Below are positions 56,702-64,000 of a DNA stretch of 64,000 nucleotides, one piece after another; the stretch's first letter is position 1; every line of letters starts with the position of its first letter. The position numbers and the translations under genes are program-made. The notes beneath the pieces were generated by a model. The model saw only the letters and a list, made by a program, of their open reading frames with translations. It was not told the origin of the DNA and did not search any database. The stretch is from Cupriavidus sp. EM10 (GTDB lineage: Bacteria > Pseudomonadota > Gammaproteobacteria > Burkholderiales > Burkholderiaceae), in assembly GCF_018729255.1 (NCBI RefSeq), contig NZ_CP076060.1, forward strand, positions 992,001 to 1,056,000. Reading direction: 5' to 3'.

Positions 56702-58794
56702 ATGACGAATCTAGCCGAAGTCGCCCCGCCCCTGGACGAAGACAAATTCGTCACGTTTCCGGGGTCGCCGTTCCAGCTGTACCAGCCGTATCCGCCCGCG
56801 GGCGACCAGCCCGAGGCCATCCGGCAACTGGTGGAAGGCGTGGAGGACGGCCTGTCGTTCCAGACGCTGCTCGGCGTGACGGGCTCCGGCAAGACCTTCA
56901 CGATGGCCAATGTGATCGCGCGGATGGGCGGCCGGCCATCGTATTTGCGCCAAACAAGACGCTGGCGGCCCAGTTGTACTCGGAATTCCGCGAGTTTTTC
57001 CCGCGCAATGCGGTGGAATACTTCGTCAGCTACTACGACTACTACCAGCCCGAGGCCTACGTGCCGCAGCGCGACCTGTTCATCGAGAAAGACTCGTCGA
57101 TCAACGAGCACATCGAGCAGATGCGGCTGTCGGCCACCAAGAGCCTGCTGGAGCGGCGCGACACGATCATCGTGGCCACGGTGTCGGCCATCTACGGGAT
57201 CGGCAACCCGAGCGAATACCATCAGATGATTCTGACGCTGCGCACGGGCGACAAGCTGAGCCAGCGCGACGTCATCGCACGGCTGATTGCGATGCAGTAC
57301 ACCCGCAACGAGACCGACTTCCAGCGCGGCACGTTCCGCGTGCGTGGCGACACCCTGGACATCTTCCCGGCCGAGCACGCCGAGATGGCGGTGCGCGTGG
57401 AGCTGTTCGACGACGAGGTGGATTCGCTGCAGTTCTTCGATCCGCTGACCGGCCGCGTGCGGCAGAAGATCCCGCGCTTTACGGTCTACCCGTCGAGCCA
57501 CTACGTGACGCCGCGCGAAACCGTGCTGCGGGCGATCGAGAACATCAAGTCGGAGCTGCGCGAGCGGCTGGACTTCTTCTACAAGGAAAACCGGCTGGTG
57601 GAGGCGCAGCGGCTGGAGCAGCGCACGCGTTTCGACCTGGAAATGCTCTCGGAGCTGGGCTTCTGCAAGGGCATCGAGAACTATTCGAGGCACCTGTCGG
57701 GCGCCAAGCCCGGCGAGCCGCCGCCGACGCTGGTGGACTACCTGCCGCCCGACGCGCTGATGTTCCTGGACGAATCGCACGTGCTGATCGGCCAGCTGAA
57801 CGGCATGTACAACGGCGACCGGGCGCGCAAGACCACGCTGGTGGAGTACGGCTTCCGGCTGCCGTCGGCGCTGGACAACCGTCCGCTGAAGTTCGAGGAA
57901 TACGAGCGCAAGATGCGCCAGGCGGTGTTTGTGACCGCCACGCCGGCCAACTACGAGCGCGAGCATGCGGGGCAGGTGGTGGAGCAGGTGGTGCGGCCCA
58001 CCGGGCTGGTCGATCCGATCATCCATGTGCGACCCGCCACTACTCAGGTGGACGACCTGCTGAGCGAGATCCACCTGCGGCTGCAGGTGGGCGAGCGCGT
58101 GCTGGTGACCACGCTGACCAAGCGCATGGCCGAACAGCTGACCGAGTTCCTGTCCGAAAACGGCATCAAGGTGCGCTATCTGCATTCGGACATCGACACG
58201 GTCGAGCGTGTGGAAATCATCCGCGACCTGCGCCTGGGCACGTTCGACGTGCTGGTGGGGATCAACCTGCTGCGCGAGGGCCTGGATATCCCCGAAGTGT
58301 CGCTGGTGGCCATCCTCGACGCCGACAAGGAAGGCTTTCTGCGCGCGGAACGGTCGCTGATCCAGACCATCGGGCGCGCGGCGCGTAACGTCAACGGCAC
58401 GGCGATTCTCTATGCCGACCGCATGACCGACTCGATGAAGGTGGCAATCCAGGAGACCGAGCGGCGCCGGGCCAAGCAGATGGCCCACAACGAGGCCCAC
58501 GGCATCATTCCGCGCGGCGTGGTCAAGCGGATCAAGGACATCATCGACGGCGTCTACGATGCCGACGAGGTCAAGGCCGAGCTGAGTGCCGCGGCCGAGC
58601 GCGCGAAGTACGAGGACATGAGCGAGAAACAGGTGGCCAAGGAAATCAAGCGCCTGGAGAAGCAGATGCTCGATCACGCGAAGAACCTGGAGTTCGAGAA
58701 GGCGGCCCAGGTGCGCGACCAGCTGGCGAAGCTGCGGGCCCAGGTGTTCGGCGCCGGTGCCGAAGGCGACCATCTGCTGCCGCCGTCAAGCTGA
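56702..58794 (+). CDS. uvrB: Excinuclease ABC subunit UvrB (frameshifted near the 5' end)
   Basis: Damage-recognition helicase of nucleotide excision repair, 697 residues after repair. Walker A GVTGSGKT at about 57-64, beta-hairpin region [20 protein letters not shown], helicase motifs [18 protein letters not shown] and [27 protein letters not shown], and the UvrC-binding UVR motif near the C-terminus ([20 protein letters not shown]). One G is missing at about 56926-56928 (ATGGGCGG should be ATGGGGCGG), restoring [20 protein letters not shown] 704-residue antisense frame is a shadow. Preceded by a LexA box. Confidence 0.96.
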
Positions 58795-58900
58795 GGGAAG
58801 ACCTGATCGGCGCCCGATGGGCATGGTGCGCCACGGCATCCTATAGTGATTAGGCAAGCCGCCCAGCGCGGGACGCCGGATCACGGACCAGGAGTGTGCC

Positions 58901-59122
58901 ATGGTGACACAGTTCGAATATGGTGGTTATACGGTGGTTGCCCGTGCAGTTGCGCATGCGGGCGGCGGGTTTGCCGGGGTGTTGACCATCGCCGACGCGT
59001 TCGGCGAACCCGGCAGTCCCACGTTTGAAACCGAGACCGGCTCGGCCGACACGCCAGAGGCAGCGCTTGCGCTGGCGGAAGCCGAAGCCATGCGGACGAT
59101 AGATGCCGGCGAGGTCAGCTGA
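58901..59122 (+). CDS. Small hypothetical protein
   Basis: 73 residues, acidic. I do not recognise a family. It starts MVTQFEYGGYTVVARAVAHA with two or three predicted beta strands, then an acidic helix (DTPEAALALAEAEAMRTID). AGGAG lies 8 bases before the ATG. The next gene encodes a protein of nearly the same size and layout, 58 bases downstream. No membrane segment or signal peptide. Confidence 0.6.
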   Translation: MVTQFEYGGYTVVARAVAHAGGGFAGVLTIADAFGEPGSPTFETETGSADTPEAALALAEAEAMRTIDAGEVS

Positions 59123-59180
59123 AACCCGAATCAGCGCCCGGACGAGTGCCCGACAGGGGCCGGCACGCCAGGAGACACTG

Positions 59181-59420
59181 ATGTCGTACAGCAGTGAATG
59201 GAAGAAGAGGGTTTTCGAAACGCACGAGATCCAGGTGCTGGTGAAACCCCGGTCGCCCATCGAGTGGGACTACACCGTGCGCGTGTGCCGCAAGGGCACG
59301 AACATCCGCGCGGCCGATACGCTGGTCGAAACCTCTCCACCATCGGAGCACTACAAGTCGCCCACGGAGGCCGAAGCGGCCGGGTTTGCGCGCGGCAAGG
59401 AACTGGCTGAACGGCTATAG
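59181..59420 (+). CDS. Small hypothetical protein
   Basis: 79 residues. Layout matches the preceding small protein: N-terminal strands (HEIQVLVKPRSPIEWDYTVR), an extended segment with VETSPP, and a C-terminal helix introduced by SPTEAEAAGFARGKELAERL. AGGAGA lies 5 bases before the ATG at 59181. No known family recognised; probably a distant paralogue of its neighbour. Confidence 0.6.
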   Translation: MSYSSEWKKRVFETHEIQVLVKPRSPIEWDYTVRVCRKGTNIRAADTLVETSPPSEHYKSPTEAEAAGFARGKELAERL

Positions 59421-59480
59421 CGCCGGGGTCGGTCTTTTGACGGCGTGCCGGACGGCATGCCGGGCGTTAGAATCGCGCCG

Positions 59481-59959
59481 ATGAAAAAATACGCCATCCT
59501 GATGTGCTGCATGGGCAACATCTGTCGCTCCCCGACGGCGGAGGGCGTGCTGCGCGCCAAGCTGCACGCTGCCGGCCTGGCAGATCGTGTCGAACTCGAC
59601 TCCGCAGGCACGCACGACTATCACGTGGGTCGCGCCCCGACGCCCGCAGCCAGCGCCACGCGCTGCAGCGGGGCTATGACCTGTCCGCATTGCGCGCCCG
59701 CCAGGTGGAGCTGGCGGATCTCCAGCGCTTCGATCTGGTTCTGGCGATGGACCAGGCCAATATGGCCTCCTTGCGCCGCCTGCATCCCGAGGTCAGTCCA
59801 GACAAGCTGCGCCTGCTGATGAGCTTTGCCACGGTCCATCGGGTGGAGGAAGTGCCCGATCCGTACTATGGCGAGGGCGGCGGCTTCGAGCGGGTGCTGG
59901 ACTACATCGAGGATGCCTGCGACGGCGTCATCGCGATGCTGCAACGCCAACTGGCCTGA
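59481..59959 (+). CDS. Low-molecular-weight protein tyrosine phosphatase (frameshifted)
   Basis: 159 residues after repair. The phosphate loop C-x5-R-S is MCCMGNICRSPTAEG near the N-terminus, the acid Asp is in VPDPYYGEGGGFERVLD, and LVLAMDQANMASL is typical. One C is missing at about 59636-59639 (GCCCCGACG should be GCCCCCGACG), restoring HVGRAPDARSQRHALQRGYD. The enzyme dephosphorylates tyrosine residues; in proteobacteria such phosphatases are often tied to stress or polysaccharide control. It lies alone upstream of iscR. Confidence 0.9.
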
Positions 59960-60086
59960 GTCGCACGCTCAAAACTGCCCGATTTGCCATGCCGGAAATC
60001 AATCCGGCGTACTTTCCATGGCCGTTTTCCTAGGCTGCGGCGGCGGGATCGTTATGTAGCGTGGAATAGTGCGTTGCGGGATGGGG

Positions 60087-60111
60087 TACTTGACTGATTT
60101 AGTCGGGATAT
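60087..60111 (+). promoter_or_regulatory. IscR type 1 binding site overlapping the isc promoter
   Basis: TACTTGACTGATTTAGTCGG followed by GATAT closely matches the type 1 [2Fe-2S]-IscR site. It contains a -35 TTGACT (60090-60095); a -10-like TTAAAC starts 17 bases later. This predicts autorepression of the isc operon when clusters are plentiful. Confidence 0.75.
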
Positions 60112-60157
60112 CTTAAACTCGAGCGAAATTCTCAAGTATTCCCTCTCCCCGAGCATC

Positions 60158-60712
60158 ATGAGACTGACCACCAAAGGCCGCTTTGCGGTAACCGCCATGA
60201 TCGACCTGGCCATGCGCCAGGATCAGGGGCCTGTCACCCTGGCAGGCATCAGCCAGCGTCAGAAGATCTCGCTGTCGTACCTGGAGCAGCTGTTCGGCAA
60301 GCTGCGCCGGCACGAGATCGTCGAAAGCGTGCGTGGCCCGGGCGGCGGTTACAGCCTGGCCCGCAAGGCCGAGGACGTGACGGTGGCGGACATCATCATT
60401 GCCGTGGACGAGCCGCTCGATGCCACCCAGTGCGGTGGGAAGGGCAATTGTAACGGAGACGACGGATCCGGGCGCTGCATGACTCACGAGCTGTGGGCCA
60501 CGCTGAACCAGAAGATGGTCGAGTACCTGGACTCCGTGTCGCTGAAGAATCTGGTTGACCAGCAACGCGCCCGCCAGCCGGCGGTGCTGCACGACATGCG
60601 CGAAGACGCCGCGCAGCAACCGGTAACGGTATCGCGCGGCAAGGCCGAGAAGCAGGAAAAGCCGGCACGCGCCCGCGTGGTCAACTCGGTGTTCAGCCTG
60701 GCGCAGTCGTAA
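60158..60712 (+). CDS. iscR: Fe-S cluster regulator IscR
   Basis: Rrf2-family repressor, 184 residues. Winged helix MRLTTKGRFAVTAMIDLAMR with SLSYLEQLFGKLRRHEIVES and GPGGGYSLARKAEDVTVADI. The cluster ligands are three Cys and a His in QCGGKGNCNGDDGSGRCMTH. It has a C-terminal tail of about 45 residues beyond the core. First gene of iscRSUA-hscBA, with 74 bases to iscS, and controlled by the site at 60087. Confidence 0.96.
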   Translation: MRLTTKGRFAVTAMIDLAMRQDQGPVTLAGISQRQKISLSYLEQLFGKLRRHEIVESVRGPGGGYSLARKAEDVTVADIIIAVDEPLDATQCGGKGNCNGDDGSGRCMTHELWATLNQKMVEYLDSVSLKNLVDQQRARQPAVLHDMREDAAQQPVTVSRGKAEKQEKPARARVVNSVFSLAQS

Positions 60713-60786
60713 GCAAGGTTGCAGCACCTGCATTAAACTATCGGTAGGCAGTACGCGATTAGCGATCCCTATAAGGCAGTCATAAG

Positions 60787-62007
60787 ATGAGCACCACCCC
60801 ACATTTCCCGATCTACATGGATTACTCGGCCACCACGCCGGTGGACCCGCGCGTGGCGGACAAGATGATTCCGTACCTGCGCGAGCAGTTTGGCAATCCG
60901 GCGTCGCGCAGCCATGCGTACGGCTGGGACGCCGAGCGCGCCGTGGAAGAGGCGCGCGAGCAGGTGGCGGCGCTGGTGGGGGCCGATCCGCGCGAGATCG
61001 TGTGGACGTCGGGTGCGACCGAGTCGGACAACCTCGCCATCAAGGGCGCGGCCAATTTCTACTCGGGCAAGGGCAAGCACATCATCACCGTGAAGACCGA
61101 GCACAAGGCCGTGCTGGACACCACGCGTGAACTGGAGCGCCAGGGCTTCGAGGTGACGTACCTCGACGTCAAGGACGACGGCCTGATCGACATGGACGTG
61201 TTCAAGCAGGCGATCCGCCCGGACACGATCCTGGTGTCGGTGATGCTGGTGAACAACGAGATCGGCGTGATCCAGGACGTGGAACAGATTGGCGAGATCT
61301 GCCGCGAGAAGGGCATCATCTTCCACTGCGATGCCGCGCAGGCCACCGGCAAGGTTGCGATCGACCTGGCCACGCTGAAGTGCGACCTGATGTCGTTCTC
61401 GGCCCACAAGACCTACGGCCCGAAGGGTATCGGCGCGCTGTACGTGCGCCGCAAGCCCCGGGTGCGTATCGAGGCGCAGATGCACGGTGGCGGCCACGAG
61501 CGCGGCATGCGTTCGGGCACGCTGGCCACGCACCAGATCGTCGGCATGGGCGAGGCGTTCCGCCTGGCCCGCGAGGAAATGGCCACCGAGAACGAGCGTA
61601 TCCGCATGCTGCGCGATCGCCTGTGGAACGGCCTGTCGTCGATGGAAGAGGTGTACCTGAACGGCTCGATGGAACACCGCGTGCCGCACAACCTGAACGT
61701 CAGCTTCAACTTTGTCGAAGGCGAGTCGCTGATCATGGCCATCAAGGACGTGGCTGTGTCGTCGGGTTCGGCCTGCACGTCGGCGTCGCTGGAGCCGTCG
61801 TACGTACTGCGCGCCCTGGGCCGCAACGACGAACTGGCCCATAGCTCGATCCGCTTCACGGTTGGACGTTTTACGACGGAATCGGAAATCGACTATACCG
61901 TCGAACTGCTCAAGAACAAGATCGGCAAGCTGCGCGACCTGTCGCCGCTGTGGGAGATGTTCAAGGACGGCGTCGACCTGAATTCGATCCAGTGGGCAGC
62001 GCACTGA
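60787..62007 (+). CDS. iscS: Cysteine desulfurase IscS
   Basis: PLP enzyme that takes sulfur from cysteine for Fe-S cluster assembly, 406 residues. PLP Lys in [17 protein letters not shown], persulfide Cys on the flexible loop [19 protein letters not shown], and HVNNEIG-like [11 protein letters not shown] and [12 protein letters not shown]-terminus [20 protein letters not shown]. Followed after 55 bases by iscU. Confidence 0.97.
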   Translation: MSTTPHFPIYMDYSATTPVDPRVADKMIPYLREQFGNPASRSHAYGWDAERAVEEAREQVAALVGADPREIVWTSGATESDNLAIKGAANFYSGKGKHIITVKTEHKAVLDTTRELERQGFEVTYLDVKDDGLIDMDVFKQAIRPDTILVSVMLVNNEIGVIQDVEQIGEICREKGIIFHCDAAQATGKVAIDLATLKCDLMSFSAHKTYGPKGIGALYVRRKPRVRIEAQMHGGGHERGMRSGTLATHQIVGMGEAFRLAREEMATENERIRMLRDRLWNGLSSMEEVYLNGSMEHRVPHNLNVSFNFVEGESLIMAIKDVAVSSGSACTSASLEPSYVLRALGRNDELAHSSIRFTVGRFTTESEIDYTVELLKNKIGKLRDLSPLWEMFKDGVDLNSIQWAAH

Positions 62008-62062
62008 TAGCGGCCCACGGCAAAAACAAGAACCCCATAAAGATTCGTCAGAGGTAACCAAC

Positions 62063-62464
62063 ATGTCTTACAGCAACAAGGTTCTCGACCACTATGAAAA
62101 TCCGCGCAACGTCGGTTCGTTCGACAAGAACGACGACGCGGTGGGCACCGGCATGGTCGGCGCCCCGGCCTGCGGCGACGTGATGAAGCTGCAGATCAAG
62201 GTAAACGAGGCGGGCGTGATCGAAGACGCCAAGTTCAAGACCTACGGCTGCGGCTCGGCGATCGCCTCGTCGTCGCTGGTGACCGAATGGGTCAAGGGCA
62301 AGACCGTGGATCAGGCGCTGGAGATCAAGAACACCCAGATCGCCGAGGAACTGGCGCTGCCGCCGGTGAAGATCCACTGCTCGATCCTGGCGGAAGACGC
62401 CATCAAGGCGGCCGTCGAGGATTACAAGAAGAAGCACGGCGGCGCCGAGCAGCAGGCTGCCTGA
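62063..62464 (+). CDS. iscU: Fe-S cluster scaffold IscU
   Basis: 133 residues. The three cluster Cys are in GAPACGDVMKL, TYGCGSAIASSS and KIHCSILAED, and the HscA-recognition LPPVK motif is intact (ELALPPVKIHC). Builds [2Fe-2S] clusters from IscS sulfur and hands them on through HscA/HscB. It begins MSYSNKVLDHYENPRNVGSF. Confidence 0.97.
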   Translation: MSYSNKVLDHYENPRNVGSFDKNDDAVGTGMVGAPACGDVMKLQIKVNEAGVIEDAKFKTYGCGSAIASSSLVTEWVKGKTVDQALEIKNTQIAEELALPPVKIHCSILAEDAIKAAVEDYKKKHGGAEQQAA

Positions 62465-62491
62465 GCGGCCTGCCGCTTCAGGAAGGTTGGT

Positions 62492-62863
62492 ATGGCCGCG
62501 CGCGGTGCGGTATCGCGCGTGGCGTTCGACAGCAAGGCAAAGATGATCACGATGACCGAAAAGGCGGCGAAACACGTTTCGCGCTACCTGGAACGCCGCG
62601 GCAAGGGCCTGGGCCTGCGCGTGGGCGTGAAGACCACCGGCTGCTCGGGCCTGGCGTACAAGCTCGAGTACGTGGACGAATTGCAGCCGGAAGACCAGGT
62701 ATTCGAGACGCGCGGCATCAAGGTGATCGTGGATCCGAAGAGCCTGCCGTACATCGACGGTACCGAACTGGACTTCGCGCGCGAGGGGTTGAACGAAGGT
62801 TTCAAGTTCAACAATCCGAACGTCAAGGACGAGTGCGGCTGCGGCGAGTCGTTCCGGGTCTGA
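62492..62863 (+). CDS. iscA: Fe-S assembly protein IscA
   Basis: A-type carrier, 123 residues from the ATG at 62492, which has AGGAAGG upstream. An internal ATG at 62543 gives 106 residues starting [16 protein letters not shown], the usual family length, so the first 17 residues may not be conserved. The three Cys are in [15 protein letters not shown] and DECGCGESF. Fourth gene of the isc operon, 27 bases after iscU. Confidence 0.94.
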   Translation: MAARGAVSRVAFDSKAKMITMTEKAAKHVSRYLERRGKGLGLRVGVKTTGCSGLAYKLEYVDELQPEDQVFETRGIKVIVDPKSLPYIDGTELDFAREGLNEGFKFNNPNVKDECGCGESFRV

Positions 62864-62943
62864 TGGCCCGTGCCGCGCCCGGATCGGCAACCGATGCGAG
62901 GGCGGCGACACGACAAGGGGCGGCATGACCGCTCCTTTTTGTT

Positions 62944-63486
62944 GTGAATGTTTTGGAAAGACGCGCTTTGAAAGACGATTTTTTCTCGCTGTTCGGGCTG
63001 CCTGCCCAGTATGAGGTGGACGAAACCGCGCTGGACGCAGCCTATCGCACCGTCCAGTCGCAGGCGCATCCCGACCGCTTTGCCAATGCCGGGGATGCCG
63101 AGCGGCGCGTGGCCATGCAGTGGGCCGCGCATGCCAACGAGGCATACCGCACGTTGCGCCAGCCGCTGAAGCGGGCCATCTACCTGCTGAACCTGCGTGG
63201 CGTGGATATCCAGGCCGAAAGCAACACGGCGATGGCGCCGGCCTTCCTGATGCAGCAGATGGAATGGCGCGAGGCGCTGCAGGACGCCACGCAAGCGCGC
63301 GATGTGGACCAGCTCGACGGCCTGCTGCGCGCCCTGCGTCAGGAAAAGCGCGAACGCCACGCGGCGCTGGGCGCGCTGCTCGATGCCGGTGACAACGAAG
63401 CCGCCGGCGCCGCCGCGCGCCAGCTGATGTTTATCGAGAAGATCGAACACGACGCCAGCGAGGCGATCGATCGGCTCGAAGATTAG
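62944..63486 (+). CDS. hscB: Co-chaperone HscB
   Basis: J-domain co-chaperone for HscA, 180 residues. [20 protein letters not shown] and the HPD motif in [11 protein letters not shown] form the J domain, then the IscU-binding C-terminal helices ([15 protein letters not shown]). The GTG start at 62944 is as predicted; a TTG at 62971 giving [12 protein letters not shown] would match family starts better. The hscA start follows 9 bases after the stop. Confidence 0.94.
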   Translation: MNVLERRALKDDFFSLFGLPAQYEVDETALDAAYRTVQSQAHPDRFANAGDAERRVAMQWAAHANEAYRTLRQPLKRAIYLLNLRGVDIQAESNTAMAPAFLMQQMEWREALQDATQARDVDQLDGLLRALRQEKRERHAALGALLDAGDNEAAGAAARQLMFIEKIEHDASEAIDRLED

Positions 63487-63495
63487 AAGATTCTC

Positions 63496-64000
63496 ATGGC
63501 ACTGCTCCAGATTTCCGAACCCGGCATGTCGCCCGCGCCCCATCAGCGCCGGCTGGCCGTGGGTATCGACCTTGGCACCACCAACTCGCTGGTGGCCGCC
63601 GTGCGCAACAGCATTCCCGAAGTCCTGCCCGACGACGATGGCCGCTCGCTGCTACCGTCGGTGGTGCGCTACCTGCCCAACGGCAACGCGCACATCGGCT
63701 ACAAGGCCCAGGACGAAGCGGTGCGCGATCCCAAGAACACCATCGTCTCGGTGAAGCGTTTCATGGGCCGCGGCCTGCGCGACGTGACCAATATCGAGCA
63801 CAGCCCGTACGACTTTGTCGATGCGCCGGGCATGGTGCAGTTGAAGACCGCCGCCGGCATCAAGAGCCCGGTGGAGGTGTCGGCCGAGATCCTGGCCACG
63901 CTGCGCCAGCGCGCCGAGGATTCGCTGGGCGACGAACTGGTGGGCGCCGTGATCACGGTGCCGGCATATTTCGACGACGCGCAGCGCCAGGCCACCAAGG
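63496..64000 (+). CDS. hscA: Hsp70-type chaperone HscA, 3' end beyond the window
   Basis: The first 168 residues are visible. N-terminus [20 protein letters not shown], then the ATPase phosphate loop [36 protein letters not shown] and [17 protein letters not shown], which is actin-like domain sequence. HscA pulls the cluster off IscU. The start at 63496 is 9 bases after hscB. The frame is open to the window end. Confidence 0.95.
   Translation, partial: MALLQISEPGMSPAPHQRRLAVGIDLGTTNSLVAAVRNSIPEVLPDDDGRSLLPSVVRYLPNGNAHIGYKAQDEAVRDPKNTIVSVKRFMGRGLRDVTNIEHSPYDFVDAPGMVQLKTAAGIKSPVEVSAEILATLRQRAEDSLGDELVGAVITVPAYFDDAQRQATK

Noticed and set aside
56702..56980. Programmed frameshift or split gene in uvrB (and similar in nadK, tyrB)
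   Set aside because: There is no slippery heptamer with a downstream structure, and the same one-base G/C-run loss recurs across unrelated genes. An error in the sequence is the simpler explanation.
56659..58773. 704-residue open frame antisense to uvrB
   Set aside because: The plus strand carries every UvrB motif; the antisense product has only the low-complexity composition of a shadow frame.

Overview
The window is high-GC DNA from a betaproteobacterium of the family Burkholderiaceae, most likely Cupriavidus or a close relative. The evidence is the gene content and order (hrcA/nadK-recN, hemH, grpE, iscRSUA-hscBA, paired tripartite-tricarboxylate binding proteins) and an intracellular PHB depolymerase whose Cys183/Asp355/His388 fall exactly where they do in Ralstonia eutropha PhaZ1. 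This is ordinary chromosome. I see no rRNA, tRNA, insertion sequence, prophage or CRISPR array.

Layout. 1-3.1 kb: a truncated CAP-domain protein and a gamma-glutamyltransferase. 3.2-8.9 kb: a Bug/TctC binding protein, a minus-strand fatty-acyl catabolic group (phosphotransferase-family protein, enoyl-CoA isomerase/hydratase, 3-hydroxyacyl-CoA dehydrogenase) and a divergent glutathione transferase. 9-19.6 kb: YbdL-type aminotransferase, a PIN protein, yaaA, an M14 carboxypeptidase, a lipoprotein, N-formylglutamate amidohydrolase, a second TctC protein with a divergent LysR regulator, and a MoxR-GNAT-VWA operon. 20-26 kb: two small cytochromes c, a DAHP synthase with an aromatic leader-peptide attenuator, a methyltransferase, tldD and a nitrilase. 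26-33.5 kb: yhdP and glnE. 33.5-36.5 kb: a rhombosortase, a GlyGly-CTERM subtilase and a propeptide-like lipoprotein. 36.6-43.7 kb: recN, nadK, hrcA, hemH, an Hsp15-like protein, grpE and a thioredoxin-like protein. 43.7-56.5 kb: phospholipase A, DUF1841, a DMT transporter, a nitroreductase, a TetR-controlled AlmA-type monooxygenase/hydrolase/Coq4 operon, rsxB-nth, a TetR regulator, phaZ and an aromatic aminotransferase. 56.7-64 kb: uvrB with an SOS box, two small proteins, a low-molecular-weight tyrosine phosphatase, and the isc operon running off the end in hscA.

The strongest regulatory signal is upstream of the DAHP synthase. A 23-codon ORF carries the run FYFYFFW and is followed by perfect, mutually exclusive 1:2, 2:3 and 3:4 pairings, the last with a U tract. 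This is a complete attenuator that would couple entry into the shikimate pathway to charging of the Phe, Tyr and Trp tRNAs. The most system-like cluster is at 33.5-36.5 kb. A rhombosortase converges on a subtilase whose C-terminus, once one base is restored, is a GlyGly-CTERM sorting signal. Immediately upstream of the subtilase is a lipoprotein that looks like a second, free-standing copy of its propeptide.

Sequence quality matters here. At least 23 one-base deletions, nearly all in G or C runs, break 17 genes, including the normally essential nadK as well as uvrB, recN and glnE. Adding one base at each site makes every gene length divisible by three. I treat them as sequencing or assembly errors and annotate the intact genes. 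Coordinates are those of the sequence as given; residue numbers are for the repaired proteins.
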